A stretch of 64,000 bases of DNA from Siphonodentalium dalli (taxonomy: Eukaryota > Mollusca > Scaphopoda > Gadilida > Siphonodentaliidae), in contig CP136064.1 of assembly GCA_032622095.1 (NCBI GenBank), positions 558,001-622,000 of the forward strand. Direction: 5' to 3'. Shown here piece by piece: positions 10,819-26,408 of this stretch (position 1 is its first letter; each line of letters opens with the position of its first letter). The translations under genes were made by a program, and so were the position numbers. The notes beneath the pieces were generated by a model. It had not been told where the DNA came from, ran no database searches, and worked only from the letters and a program-made list of their open reading frames with translations.

Positions 10819-13800
10819 CCCCTTTAAGTTGGTGACTGTGTTACTTATGTCCCTTTAAGTTGAGATACATCTGTTCCTTTAAACATACATTTGCATTCCA
10901 ACATGAAGATATATATTTTCTGCAGTCATTGTAAATGACAACCCGATTCGGATATGGCCAGATTTGACATGGCGCGGTATGGAGAAACATGCGCCAAATT
11001 GAAAATATCCAACCGTACTCCACCATGGAACCAGTCTATAGCAGATACCCCTTTAAGTTGGTGACTGTGTTACTTATGTCCCTTTAAGTTGAGATACATC
11101 TGTTCCTTTAAACATACATTTGCTTTCCAACATGAAGATATTTATTTTCTGTAGTCATTGTAAATGACAACCCGATTCGGATATGGCCAGATTTGACATG
11201 GCGCGGTATGGAAAAACATGCGCCAAATTGAAAATATCCAACCGTACTCCACCATGGAACCAGTCTATAGCAGATACCCCTTAAAGTTGGTGACTGTGTT
11301 ACTTATGTCCCTTTAAGTTGAGATACATCTGTTCCTTTAAACATACATTTGCATTCCAACATGAAGATATATATTTTCTGCAGTCATTGTAAATGACAAC
11401 CCGATTCGGATATGGCCAGATTTGACATGGCGCGGTATGGAGAAACATGCGCCAAATTGAAAATATCCAACCGTACTCCACCATGGAACCAGTCTATAGC
11501 AGATACCCCTTAAAGTTGGTGACTGTGTTACTTATGTCCCTTTAAGTTGAGATACATCTGTTCCTTTAAACATACATTTGCATTCCAACATGAAGATATA
11601 TATTTTCTGCAGTCATTGTAAATGACAACCCGATTCGGATATGGCCAGATTTGACATGGCGCGGTATGGAGAAACAAGCGCCAAATTGAAAATATCCAAC
11701 CGTATTCCACCATGGAACCAGTCTATAGCAGATACCCCTTAAAGTTGGTGACTGTGTTACTTATGTCCCTTTAAGTTGAGATACATCTGTTTCTTTAACA
11801 TACATTTGCATTCCACCATGAAGATATAAATCTTCTGCAGTCATTGTAATTGACAACCCGATTCGGATAGGGCCAGATTTGACATGACGCGGTATGGAGA
11901 AACATGCGCCAAATTGAAAATATCCAACCGTACTCCACCATGGAACCAGTCTATATCAGACACCCCTTTAAGTTGGTGACTGTGTTACTTATGTCCCTTT
12001 AAGTTGAGATACATCTGTTCCTTTAAACATACATTTGCATTCCAACATGAAGATATATATTTTCTGCAGTCATTGTAAATGACAACCCGATTCGGATATG
12101 GCCAGATTTGACATGGCGCAGTATGGAGAAACATGCGCCAAATTGAAAATATCCAACCGTACTCCACCATGGAACCAGTCTATAGCAGATACCCCTTTAA
12201 GTTGGTGACTGTGTTACTTATGTCCCTTTAAGTTGAGATACATCTGTTCCTTTAAACATACATTTGCATTCCAACATGAAGATATATATTTTCTGCAGTC
12301 ATTGTAAATGACAACCCGATTCGGATATGGCCAGATTTGACATGGCGCGGTATGGAGAAACATGCGCCAAATTGAAAATATCCAACCGTACTCCACCATG
12401 GAACCAGTCTATAGCAGATACCCCTTTAAGTTGGTGACTGTGTTACTTATGTCCCTTTAAGTTGAGATACATCTGTTCCTTTAAACATACATTTGCTTTC
12501 CAACATGAAGATATTTATTTTCTGTAGTCATTGTAAATGACAACCCGATTCGGATATGGCCAGATTTGACATGGCGCGGTATGGAAAAACATGCGCCAAA
12601 TTGAAAATATCCAACCGTACTCCACCATGGAACCAGTCTATAGCAGATACCCCTTAAAGTTGGTGACTGTGTTACTTATGTCCCTTTAAGTTGAGATACA
12701 TCTGTTCCTTTAAACATACATTTGCATTCCAACATGAAGATATATATTTTCTGCAGTCATTGTAAATGACAACCCGATTCGGATATGGCCAGATTTGACA
12801 TGGCGCGGTATGGAGAAACATGCGCCAAATTGAAAATATCCAACCGTACTCCACCATGGAACCAGTCTATAGCAGATACCCCTTAAAGTTGGTGACTGTG
12901 TTACTTATGTCCCTTTAAGTTGAGATACATCTGTTCCTTTAAACATACATTTGCATTCCAACATGAAGATATATATTTTCTGCAGTCATTGTAAATGACA
13001 ACCCGATTCGGATATGGCCAGATTTGACATGGCGCGGTATGGAAAAACATGCGCCAAATTGAAAATATCCAACCGTACTCCACCATGGAACCAGTCTATA
13101 GCAGATACCCCTTAAAGTTGGTGACTGTGTTACTTATGTCCCTTTAAGTTGAGATACATCTGTTCCTTTAAACATACATTTGCATTCCAACATGAAGATA
13201 TATATTTTCTGCAGTCATTGTAAATGACAACCCGATTCGGATATGGCCAGATTTGACATGGCGCGGTATGGAGAAACATGCGCCAAATTGAAAATATCCA
13301 ACCGTACTCCACCATGGAACCAGTCTATAGCAGATACCCCTTAAAGTTGGTGACTGTGTTACTTATGTCCCTTTAAGTTGAGATACATCTGTTCCTTTAA
13401 ACATACATTTGCATTCCAACATGAAGATATATATTTTCTGCAGTCATTGTAAATGACAACCCGATTCGGATATGGCCAGATTTGACATGGCGCGGTATGG
13501 AGAAACATGCGCCAAATTGAAAATATCCAACCGTACTCCACCATGGAACCAGTCTATAGCAGATACCCCTTTAAGTTGGTGACTGTGTTACTTATGTCCC
13601 TTTAAGTTGAGATACATCTGTTCCTTTAAACATACATTTGCTTTCCAACATGAAGATATTTATTTTCTGTAGTCATTGTAAATGACAACCCGATTCGGAT
13701 ATGGCCAGATTTGACATGGCGCGGTATGGAAAAACATGCGCCAAATTGAAAATATCCAACCGTACTCCACCATGGAACCAGTCTATAGCAGATACCCCTT

Positions 13801-16800
13801 AAAGTTGGTGACTGTGTTACTTATGTCCCTTTAAGTTGAGATACATCTGTTCCTTTAAACATACATTTGCATTCCAACATGAAGATATATATTTTCTGCA
13901 GTCATTGTAAATGACAACCCGATTCGGATATGGCCAGATTTGACATGGCGCGGTATGGAGAAACATGCGCCAAATTGAAAATATCCAACCGTACTCCACC
14001 ATGGAACCAGTCTATAGCAGATACCCCTTAAAGTTGGTGACTGTGTTACTTATGTCCCTTTAAGTTGAGATACATCTGTTCCTTTAAACATACATTTGCA
14101 TTCCAACATGAAGATATATATTTTCTGCAGTCATTGTAAATGACAACCCGATTCGGATATGGCCAGATTTGACATGGCGCGGTATGGAGAAACAAGCGCC
14201 AAATTGAAAATATCCAACCGTATTCCACCATGGAACCAGTCTATAGCAGATACCCCTTAAAGTTGGTGACTGTGTTACTTATGTCCCTTTAAGTTGAGAT
14301 ACATCTGTTTCTTTAACATACATTTGCATTCCACCATGAAGATATAAATCTTCTGCAGTCATTGTAATTGACAACCCGATTCGGATAGGGCCAGATTTGA
14401 CATGACGCGGTATGGAGAAACATGCGCCAAATTGAAAATATCCAACCGTACTCCACCATGGAACCAGTCTATATCAGACACCCCTTTAAGTTGGTGACTG
14501 TGTTACTTATGTCCCTTTAAGTTGAGATACATCTGTTCCTTTAAACATACATTTGCATTCCACCATGAAGATATATATTTTCTGCAGTCATTGTAAATGA
14601 CAACCCGATTCGGATATGGCCAGATTTGACATGGCGCGGTATGGAGAAACATGCGCCAAATTGAAAATATCCAACCGTACTCCACCATGGAACCAGTCTA
14701 TAGCAGATACCCCTTTAAGTTGGTGACTGTGTTGCTTATGTCCCTTTAAGTTGAGATACATCTGTTCCTTTAAACATACATTTGCATTCCAACATGAAGA
14801 TATTTATTTTCTGTAGTCATTGTAAATGACAACCCGATTCGGATATGGCCAGATTTGACATGGCGCGGTATGGAGAAACATGCGCCAAATTGAAAATATC
14901 CAACCGTACTCCACCATGGAACCAGTCTATAGCAGATACCCCTTAAAGTTGGTGACTGTGTTACTTATGTCCCTTTAAGTTGAGATACATCTGTTCCTTT
15001 AAACATACATTTGCATTCCAACATGAAGATATTTATTTTCTGTAGTCATTGTAAATGACAACCCGATTCGGATATGGCCAGATTTGACAAGGCGCGGTAT
15101 GGAGAAACATGCGCCAAATTGAAAATATCCAACAGTACTCCACCATGGAACCAGTCTATAGCAGATACCCCTTAAAGTTGGTGACTGTGTTACTTATGTC
15201 CCTTTAAGTTGAGATACATCTGTTCCTTTAAACATACATTTGCATTCCAACATGAAGATATTTAATTTCTGTAGTCATTGTAAATGACAACCCGATTCGG
15301 ATATGGCCAGATTTGACATGGCGCGGTATGGAGAAACATGCGCCAAGTAGAAAATATCCAACCGTACTCCACCATGGAACCAGTCTATAGCAGATACCCC
15401 TTAAAGTTGGTGACTGTGTTACTTATGTCCCTTTAAGTTGAGATACATCTGTTCCTTTAAACATACATTTGCATTCCAACATGAAGATATATATTTTCTG
15501 CAGTCATTGTAAATGACAACCCGATTCGGATATGGCCAGATTTGACATGGCGCGGTATGGAGAAACATGCGCCAAATTGAAAATATCCAACCGTACTCCA
15601 CCATGGAACCAGTCTATAGCAGATACCCCTTAAAGTTGGTGACTGTGTTACTTATGTCCCTTTAAGTTGAGATACATCTGTTCCTTTAAACATACATTTG
15701 CATTCCAACATGAAGATATATATTTTCTGCAGTCATTGTAAATGACAACCCGATTCGGATATGGCCAGATTTGACATGGCGCGGTATGGAGAAACAAGCG
15801 CCAAATTGAAAATATCCAACCGTATTCCACCATGGAACCAGTCTATAGCAGATACCCCTTAAAGTTGGTGACTGTGTTACTTATGTCCCTTTAAGTTGAG
15901 ATACATCTGTTTCTTTAACATACATTTGCATTCCACCATGAAGATATAAATCTTCTGCAGTCATTGTAATTGACAACCCGATTCGGATAGGGCCAGATTT
16001 GACATGACGCGGTATGGAGAAACATGCGCCAAATTGAAAATATCCAACCGTACTCCACCATGGAACCAGTCTATATCAGACACCCCTTTAAGTTGGTGAC
16101 TGTGTTACTTATGTCCCTTTAAGTTGAGATACATCTGTTCCTTTAAACATACATTTGCATTCCAACATGAAGATATATATTTTCTGCAGTCATTGTAAAT
16201 GACAACCCGATTCGGATATGGCCAGATTTGACATGGCGCAGTATGGAGAAACATGCGCCAAATTGAAAATATCCAACCGTACTCCACCATGGAACCAGTC
16301 TATAGCAGATACCCCTTTAAGTTGGTGACTGTGTTACTTATGTCCCTTTAAGTTGAGATACATCTGTTCCTTTAAACATACATTTGCATTCCAACATGAA
16401 GATATATATTTTCTGCAGTCATTGTAAATGACAACCCGATTCGGATATGGCCAGATTTGACATGGCGCGGTATGGAGAAACATGCGCCAAATTGAAAATA
16501 TCCAACCGTACTCCACCATGGAACCAGTCTATAGCAGATACCCCTTTAAGTTGGTGACTGTGTTACTTATGTCCCTTTAAGTTGAGATACATCTGTTCCT
16601 TTAAACATACATTTGCTTTCCAACATGAAGATATTTATTTTCTGTAGTCATTGTAAATGACAACCCGATTCGGATATGGCCAGATTTGACATGGCGCGGT
16701 ATGGAAAAACATGCGCCAAATTGAAAATATCCAACCGTACTCCACCATGGAACCAGTCTATAGCAGATACCCCTTAAAGTTGGTGACTGTGTTACTTATG

Positions 16801-19800
16801 TCCCTTTAAGTTGAGATACATCTGTTCCTTTAAACATACATTTGCATTCCAACATGAAGATATATATTTTCTGCAGTCATTGTAAATGACAACCCGATTC
16901 GGATATGGCCAGATTTGACATGGCGCGGTATGGAGAAACATGCGCCAAATTGAAAATATCCAACCGTACTCCACCATGGAACCAGTCTATAGCAGATACC
17001 CCTTAAAGTTGGTGACTGTGTTACTTATGTCCCTTTAAGTTGAGATACATCTGTTCCTTTAAACATACATTTGCATTCCAACATGAAGATATATATTTTC
17101 TGCAGTCATTGTAAATGACAACCCGATTCGGATATGGCCAGATTTGACATGGCGCGGTATGGAAAAACATGCGCCAAATTGAAAATATCCAACCGTACTC
17201 CACCATGGAACCAGTCTATAGCAGATACCCCTTAAAGTTGGTGACTGTGTTACTTATGTCCCTTTAAGTTGAGATACATCTGTTCCTTTAAACATACATT
17301 TGCATTCCAACATGAAGATATATATTTTCTGCAGTCATTGTAAATGACAACCCGATTCGGATATGGCCAGATTTGACATGGCGCGGTATGGAGAAACATG
17401 CGCCAAATTGAAAATATCCAACCGTACTCCACCATGGAACCAGTCTATAGCAGATACCCCTTAAAGTTGGTGACTGTGTTACTTATGTCCCTTTAAGTTG
17501 AGATACATCTGTTCCTTTAAACATACATTTGCATTCCAACATGAAGATATATATTTTCTGCAGTCATTGTAAATGACAACCCGATTCGGATATGGCCAGA
17601 TTTGACATGGCGCGGTATGGAGAAACATGCGCCAAATTGAAAATATCCAACCGTACTCCACCATGGAACCAGTCTATAGCAGATACCCCTTTAAGTTGGT
17701 GACTGTGTTACTTATGTCCCTTTAAGTTGAGATACATCTGTTCCTTTAAACATACATTTGCTTTCCAACATGAAGATATTTATTTTCTGTAGTCATTGTA
17801 AATGACAACCCGATTCGGATATGGCCAGATTTGACATGGCGCGGTATGGAAAAACATGCGCCAAATTGAAAATATCCAACCGTACTCCACCATGGAACCA
17901 GTCTATAGCAGATACCCCTTAAAGTTGGTGACTGTGTTACTTATGTCCCTTTAAGTTGAGATACATCTGTTCCTTTAAACATACATTTGCATTCCAACAT
18001 GAAGATATATATTTTCTGCAGTCATTGTAAATGACAACCCGATTCGGATATGGCCAGATTTGACATGGCGCGGTATGGAGAAACATGCGCCAAATTGAAA
18101 ATATCCAACCGTACTCCACCATGGAACCAGTCTATAGCAGATACCCCTTAAAGTTGGTGACTGTGTTACTTATGTCCCTTTAAGTTGAGATACATCTGTT
18201 CCTTTAAACATACATTTGCATTCCAACATGAAGATATATATTTTCTGCAGTCATTGTAAATGACAACCCGATTCGGATATGGCCAGATTTGACATGGCGC
18301 GGTATGGAGAAACAAGCGCCAAATTGAAAATATCCAACCGTATTCCACCATGGAACCAGTCTATAGCAGATACCCCTTAAAGTTGGTGACTGTGTTACTT
18401 ATGTCCCTTTAAGTTGAGATACATCTGTTTCTTTAACATACATTTGCATTCCACCATGAAGATATAAATCTTCTGCAGTCATTGTAATTGACAACCCGAT
18501 TCGGATAGGGCCAGATTTGACATGACGCGGTATGGAGAAACATGCGCCAAATTGAAAATATCCAACCGTACTCCACCATGGAACCAGTCTATATCAGACA
18601 CCCCTTTAAGTTGGTGACTGTGTTACTTATGTCCCTTTAAGTTGAGATACATCTGTTCCTTTAAACATACATTTGCATTCCACCATGAAGATATATATTT
18701 TCTGCAGTCATTGTAAATGACAACCCGATTCGGATATGGCCAGATTTGACATGGCGCGGTATGGAGAAACATGCGCCAAATTGAAAATATCCAACCGTAC
18801 TCCACCATGGAACCAGTCTATAGCAGATACCCCTTTAAGTTGGTGACTGTGTTGCTTATGTCCCTTTAAGTTGAGATACATCTGTTCCTTTAAACATACA
18901 TTTGCATTCCAACATGAAGATATTTATTTTCTGTAGTCATTGTAAATGACAACCCGATTCGGATATGGCCAGATTTGACATGGCGCGGTATGGAGAAACA
19001 TGCGCCAAATTGAAAATATCCAACCGTACTCCACCATGGAACCAGTCTATAGCAGATACCCCTTAAAGTTGGTGACTGTGTTACTTATGTCCCTTTAAGT
19101 TGAGATACATCTGTTCCTTTAAACATACATTTGCATTCCAACATGAAGATATTTATTTTCTGTAGTCATTGTAAATGACAACCCGATTCGGATATGGCCA
19201 GATTTGACAAGGCGCGGTATGGAGAAACATGCGCCAAATTGAAAATATCCAACAGTACTCCACCATGGAACCAGTCTATAGCAGATACCCCTTAAAGTTG
19301 GTGACTGTGTTACTTATGTCCCTTTAAGTTGAGATACATCTGTTCCTTTAAACATACATTTGCATTCCAACATGAAGATATTTAATTTCTGTAGTCATTG
19401 TAAATGACAACCCGATTCGGATATGGCCAGATTTGACATGGCGCGGTATGGAGAAACATGCGCCAAGTAGAAAATATCCAACCGTACTCCACCATGGAAC
19501 CAGTCTATAGCAGATACCCCTTAAAGTTGGTGACTGTGTTACTTATGTCCCTTTAAGTTGAGATACATCTGTTCCTCTAAACATACATTTGCATTCCAAC
19601 ATGAAGATACTTATTTTCTGTAGTCATTGTAAATGACAACCCGATTCGGATATGGCCAGATTTGACATGGCGCGGTATGGAGAAACATGCGCCAAATAGA
19701 AAATATCCAACCGTACTCCACCATGGAACCAGTCTAAATCAGACACCTCTTTAAGTTGGTGACTGTGTTACTTATGTTCCTTTAAGTTGAGATACATCTG

Positions 19801-20225
19801 TTCCTTTAAACATACATTTGCATTCCAACATGAAGATATTTATTTTCTGTAGTCATTGTAAATGACAACCCGATTCGGATATGGCCAGATTTGACATGGC
19901 GCGGTATGGAGAAACATGCGCAAAATTGAAAATATCCAACCGTACTCCACCATGTAACCAGTCTATAGCAGATACCCCTTAAAGTTGGTGACTGTGTTAC
20001 TTATGTCCCTTTAAGTTGAGATACATCTGTTTCTTTAAACATACATTTGCATTCCAACATGAAGATATTTATTTTCTGTAGTCATTGTAAATGACAACCC
20101 GATTCGGATATGGCCAGATTTGACATGACGCGGTAGGGAAAAACATGCGCCAAATTGAAAATATCCAACAGTAATCCACCATGGAACCAGTCTATAGCAG
20201 ATACCCCTTAAAGTTGGTGACGGTG
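10154..20225 (+). repeat. Expanded HOR block, 44 monomers (10072 bp)
   Basis: It opens A B C1 C2 D K L M and ends N O P Q R S T. Between them lie repeated modules built from C1 C2 D K and K L M. Four M monomers (11757, 14275, 15877, 18395) each lost one base, giving 44 x 229 minus 4. Monomers E to J are absent throughout. K-type monomers are strongly expanded, with four CTGCAG-type copies in a row from 12672 to 13587 and again from 16792 to 17707. Confidence 0.85.
11230..19576 (+). repeat. Tandem duplication of an 18-monomer unit (period 4120 bp)
   Basis: About 11230-15456 matches about 15350-19576 at a 4120-bp shift (18 x 229 minus 2). Shared rare states include the GCGCAGTATGG C1 copies (11985 and 16105), the K/D recombinants with GGAAAAAC (12901 and 17021), and M monomers with ATAAATCTTCTG. 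The match ends where 15419 has CCTTTAAAC but 19539 has CCTCTAAAC. A smaller nested repeat, D K L M, recurs within each copy at a 2518-bp shift (11070 and 13588). Confidence 0.85.
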
Positions 20226-23200
20226 TTACTTATGTCCCTTTAAGTTGAGATACATCTGTTCCTTTAAACATACATTTTCATTCCACCATGAAGATATATA
20301 TTTTCTGCATTCATTGTAAATGACAACCCGATTCGGATATGGCCAGATTTGACATGGCACGGTATGGAGAAACATGCGCCAAATTGAAAATATCCAACAG
20401 TACTCCACCATGGAACCAGTCTATAGCAGATACCCCTTAAAGTTGGTGACTGTGTTACTTATGTCCCTTTAAGTTGAGATACATCTGTTCCTTTAAACAT
20501 ACATTTGCATTCCACCATGAAGATATAAATTTTCTGCAGTCATTGTAAATGACAACCCGATTCGGATATGGCCAGATTTGACATGGCGCGGTATGGAGAA
20601 ACATGCGCCAAGTAGAAAATATCCAACCGTACTCCACCATGGAACCATTCTAAATCAGACACCTCTTTAAGTTGGTGACTGTGTTACTTATGTCCCTTTA
20701 AGTTGAGATACATGTGTTCCTTTAAACATACATTTGCATTCCAACATGAAGATATATATTTTCTGCAGTCATTGTAAATGACAACCCGATTCGGATATGG
20801 CCAGATTTGACATGGCGCAGTATGGAGAAACATGCGCCAAATTGAAAATATCCAACCGTACTCCACCATGGAACCAGTCTATAGCAGATACCCCTTTAAG
20901 TTGGTGACTGTGTTACTTATGTCCCTTTAAGTTGAGATACATCTGTTCCTTTAAACATACATTTGCATTCCAACATGAAGATATATATTTTCTGCAGTCA
21001 TTGTAAATGACAACCCGATTCGGATATGGCCAGATTTGACATGGCGCGGTATGGAGAAACATGCGCCAAATTGAAAATATCCAACCGTACTCCACCATGG
21101 AACCAGTCTATAGCAGATACCCCTTTAAGTTGGTGACTGTGTTACTTATGTCCCTTTAAGTTGAGATACATCTGTTCCTTTAAACATACATTTGCTTTCC
21201 AACATGAAGATATTTATTTTCTGTAGTCATTGTAAATGACAACCCGATTCGGATATGGCCAGATTTGACATGGCGCGGTATGGAAAAACATGCGCCAAAT
21301 TGAAAATATCCAACCGTACTCCACCATGGAACCAGTCTATAGCAGATACCCCTTAAAGTTGGTGACTGTGTTACTTATGTCCCTTTAAGTTGAGATACAT
21401 CTGTTCCTTTAAACATACATTTGCATTCCAACATGAAGATATTTATTTTCTGTAGTCATTGTAAATGACAACCCGATTCGGATATGGCCAGATTTGACAT
21501 GGCGCGGTAGGGAGAAACATGCGCCAAATTGAAAATATCCAACAGTACTCCACCATGGAACCAGTCTATAGCAGATACCCCTTAAAGTTGGTGACTGTGT
21601 TACTTATGTTCCTTTAAGTTGAGATACATCTGTTTCTTTAAACATACATTTGCATTCCAACATGAAGATATTTATTTTCTGTAGTCATTGTAAATGACAA
21701 CCCGATTCGGATATGGCCAGATTTGACATGGCACGGTATGGAGAAACATGCGCCAAATAGAAAATATCCAACCGTACTCCACCATGGAACCAGTCTATAG
21801 CAGATACCCCTTAAAGTTGGTGACTGTGTTACTTATGTCCCTTTAAGTTGAGATACATCTGTTTCTTTAAACATACATTTGCATTCCAACATGAAGATAT
21901 TTATTTTCTGTAGTCATTGTAAATGACAACCCGATTCGGATATGGCCAGATTTGACATGGCGCGGTATGGAGAAACATGCGCCAAATAGAAAATATCCAA
22001 CCGTACTCCACCATGGAACCAGTCTATAGCAGATACCCCTTAAAGTTGGTAACTGTGTTACTTATGTCCCTTTAAGTTGAGATACATCTGTTCCTTTAAA
22101 CATACATTTGCATTCCAACATGAAGATATTTATTTTCTGTAGTCATTGTAAATGACAACCCGATTCGGATATGGCCAGATTTGACATGGCGCGGTATGGA
22201 GAAACATGCGCCAAATAGAAAATATCCAACCGTACTCCACCATGGAACCAGTCTAAATCAGACACCTCTTTAAGTTGGTGACTGTGTTACTTATGTTCCT
22301 TTAAGTTGAGATACATCTGTTCCTTTAAACATACATTTGCATTCCAACATGAAGATATTTATTTTCTGTAGTCATTGTAAATGACAACCCGATTCGGATA
22401 TGGCCAGATTTGACATGGCGCGGTATGGAGAAACATGCGCAAAATTGAAAATATCCAACCGTACTCCACCATGTAACCAGTCTATAGCAGATATCCCTTA
22501 AAGTTGGTGACGGTGTTACTTATGTCCCTTTAAGTTGAGATACATCTGTTCCTTTAAACATACATTTGCATTCCAACATGAAGATATTTAATTTCTGTAG
22601 TCATTGTAAATGACAACCCGATTCGGATATGGCCAGATTTGACATGGCGCGGTATGGAGAAACATGCGCCAAGTAGAAAATATCCAACCGTACTCCACCA
22701 TGGAACCAGTCTATAGCAGATACCCCTTAAAGTTGGTGACTGTGTTACTTATGTCCCTTTAAGTTGAGATACATCTGTTCCTCTAAACATACATTTGCAT
22801 TCCAACATGAAGATACTTATTTTCTGTAGTCATTGTAAATGACAACCCGATTCGGATATGGCCAGATTTGACATGGCGCGGTATGGAGAAACATGCGCCA
22901 AATAGAAAATATCCAACCGTACTCCACCATGGAACCAGTCTAAATCAGACACCTCTTTAAGTTGGTGACTGTGTTACTTATGTTCCTTTAAGTTGAGATA
23001 CATCTGTTCCTTTAAACATACATTTGCATTCCAACATGAAGATATTTATTTTCTGTAGTCATTGTAAATGACAACCCGATTCGGATATGGCCAGATTTGA
23101 CATGGCGCGGTATGGAGAAACATGCGCAAAATTGAAAATATCCAACCGTACTCCACCATGTAACCAGTCTATAGCAGATACCCCTTAAAGTTGGTGACTG

Positions 23201-23431
23201 TGTTACTTATGTCCCTTTAAGTTGAGATACATCTGTTTCTTTAAACATACATTTGCATTCCAACATGAAGATATTTATTTTCTGTAGTCATTGTAAATGA
23301 CAACCCGATTCGGATATGGCCAGATTTGACATGACGCGGTAGGGAGAAACATGCGCCAAATTGAAAATATCCAACAGTACTCCACCATGGAACCAGTCTA
23401 TAGCAGATACCCCTTAAAGTTGGTGACGGTG
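20226..23431 (+). repeat. Short-form HOR, 14 monomers (3206 bp)
   Basis: Order: A1 B C1 C2 D E F H I J Q R S T. G is missing, and K to P are replaced by a fused K/Q monomer at 22516. The preceding T carries GGTAGGGAAAAAC, as does the T before 27094, which ties these two blocks together. Confidence 0.83.
22516..22744 (+). repeat. Fused K/Q monomer
   Basis: The upstream flank has the K context (GATATCC, GGTGACGG). The body has Q marks (TTTAATTTCTG, CCAAGTAG). The crossover lies between about 22511 and 22587, and its effect is loss of five monomers (L to P) plus the complementary parts of K and Q. The same fusion occurs at 29613-29841. Confidence 0.8.
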
Positions 23432-26408
23432 TTACTTATGTCCCTTTAAGTTGAGATACATCTGTTCCTTTAAACATACATTTTCATTCCACCATGAAGA
23501 TATATATTTTCTGCAGTCATTGTAAATGACAACCCGATTCGGATATGGCCAGATTTGACATGGCGCGGTATGGAGAAACATGCGCCAAATTGAAAATATC
23601 CAACAGTACTCCACCATGGAACCAGTCTATAGCAGATACCCCTTAAAGTTGGTGACTGTGTTACTTATGTCCCTTTAAGTTGAGATACATCTGTTCCTTT
23701 AAACATACATTTGCATTCCACCATGAAGATATAAATTTTCTGCAGTCATTGTAAATGACAACCCGATTCGGATATGGCCAGATTTGACATGGCGCGGTAT
23801 GGAGAAACATGCGCCAAGTAGAAAATATCCAACCGTACTCCACCATGGAACCATTCTAAATCAGACACCTCTTTAAGTTGGTGACTGTGTTACTTATGTC
23901 CCTTTAAGTTGAGATACATCTGTTCCTTTAAACATACATTTGCATTCCAACATGAAGATATATATTTTCTGCAGTCATTGTAAATGACAACCCGATTCGG
24001 ATATGGCCAGATTTGACATGGCGCGGTATGGAGAAACATGCGCCAAATTGAAAATATCCAACCGTACTCCACCATGGAACCAGTCTATAGCAGATACCCC
24101 TTTAAGTTGGTGACTGTGTTACTTATGTCCCTTTAAGTTGAGATACATCTGTTCCTTTAAACATACATTTGCATTCCAACATGAAGATATATATTTTCTG
24201 CAGTCATTGTAAATGACAACCCGATTCGGATATGGCCAGATTTGACATGGCGCGGTATGGAGAAACATGCGCCAAATTGAAAATATCCAACCGTACTCCA
24301 CCATGGAACCAGTCTATAGCAGATACCCCTTTAAGTTGGTGACTGTGTTACTTATGTCCCTTTAAGTTGAGATACATCTGTTCCTTTAAACATACATTTG
24401 CTTTCCAACATGAAGATATTTATTTTCTGTAGTCATTGTAAATGACAACCCGATTCGGATATGGCCAGATTTGACATGGCGCAGTATGGAAAAACATGCG
24501 CCAAATTGAAAATATCCAACCGTACTCCACCATGGAACCAGTCTATAGCAGATACCCCTTAAAGTTGGTGACTGTGTTACTTATGTCCCTTTAAGTTGAG
24601 ATACATCTGTTCCTTTAAACATACATTTGCATTCCAACATGAAGATATTTATTTTCTGTAGTCATTGTAAATGACAACCCGATTCGGATATGGCCAGATT
24701 TGACATGGCGCGGTAGGGAGAAACATGCGCCAAATTGAAAATATCCAACAGTACTCCACCATGGAACCAGTCTATAGCAGATACCCCTTAAAGTTGGTGA
24801 CTGTGTTACTTATGTTCCTTTAAGTTGAGATACATCTGTTTCTTTAAACATACATTTGCATTCCAACATGAAGATATTTATTTTCTGTAGTCATTGTAAA
24901 TGACAACCCGATTCGGATATGGCCAGATTTGACATGGCACGGTATGGAGAAACATGCGCCAAATAGAAAATATCCAACCGTACTCCACCATGGAACCAGT
25001 CTATAGCAGATACCCCTTAAAGTTGGTGACTGTGTTACTTATGTCCCTTTAAGTTGAGATACATCTGTTCCTTTAAACATACATTTGCATTCCAACATGA
25101 AGATATTTATTTTCTGTAGTCATTGTAAATGACAACCCGATTCGGATATGGCCAGATTTGACATGGCGCGGTAGGGAGAAACATGCGCCAAATTGAAAAT
25201 ATCCAACAGTACTCCACCATGGAACCAGTCTATAGCAGATACCCCTTAAAGTTGGTGACTGTGTTACTTATGTCCCTTTAAGTTGAGATACATCTGTTTC
25301 TTTAAACATACATTTGCATTCCAACATGAAGATATTTATTTTCTGTAGTCATTGTAAATGACAACCCGATTCGGATATGGCCAGATTTGACATGGCGCGG
25401 TATGGAGAAACATGCGCCAAATAGAAAATATCCAACCGTACTCCACCATGGAACCAGTCTATAGCAGATACCCCTTAAAGTTGGTAACTGTGTTACTTAT
25501 GTCCCTTTAAGTTGAGATACATCTGTTCCTTTAAACATACATTTGCATTCCAACATGAAGATATTTATTTTCTGTAGTCATTGTAAATGACAACCCGATT
25601 CGGATATGGCCAGATTTGACATGGCGCGGTATGGAGAAACATGCGCCAAATAGAAAATATCCAACCGTACTCCACCATGGAACCAGTCTAAATCAGACAC
25701 CTCTTTAAGTTGGTGACTGTGTTACTTATGTTCCTTTAAGTTGAGATACATCTGTTCCTTTAAACATACATTTGCATTCCAACATGAAGATATTTATTTT
25801 CTGTAGTCATTGTAAATGACAACCCGATTCGGATATGGCCAGATTTGACATGGCGCGGTATGGAGAAACATGCGCAAAATTGAAAATATCCAACCGTACT
25901 CCACCATGTAACCAGTCTATAGCAGATATCCCTTAAAGTTGGTAACGGTGTTACTTATGTCCCTTTAAGTTGAGATACATCTGTTCCTTTAAACATACAT
26001 TTGCATTCCAACATGAAGATATATATTTTCTGCAGTCATTGTAAATGACAACCCGATTCGGATATGGCCAGATTTGACATGGCGTGGTATGGAGAAACAT
26101 GCGCCAAATTGAAAATATCCAACCGTACTCCACCATGGAACCAGTCTATAGCAGATACCCCTTAAAGTTGGTGACTGTGTTACTTATGTCCCTTTAAGTT
26201 GAGATACATCTGTTCCTTTAAACATACATTTGCATTCCAACATGAAGATATATATTTTCTGCAGTCATTGTAAATGACAACCCGATTCGGATATGGCCAG
26301 ATTTGACATGGCGCGGTATGGAGAAACAAGCGCCAAATTGAAAATATCCAACCGTACTCCACCATGGAACCAGTCTATAGCAGATACCCCTTAAAGTTGG
26401 TGACTGTG

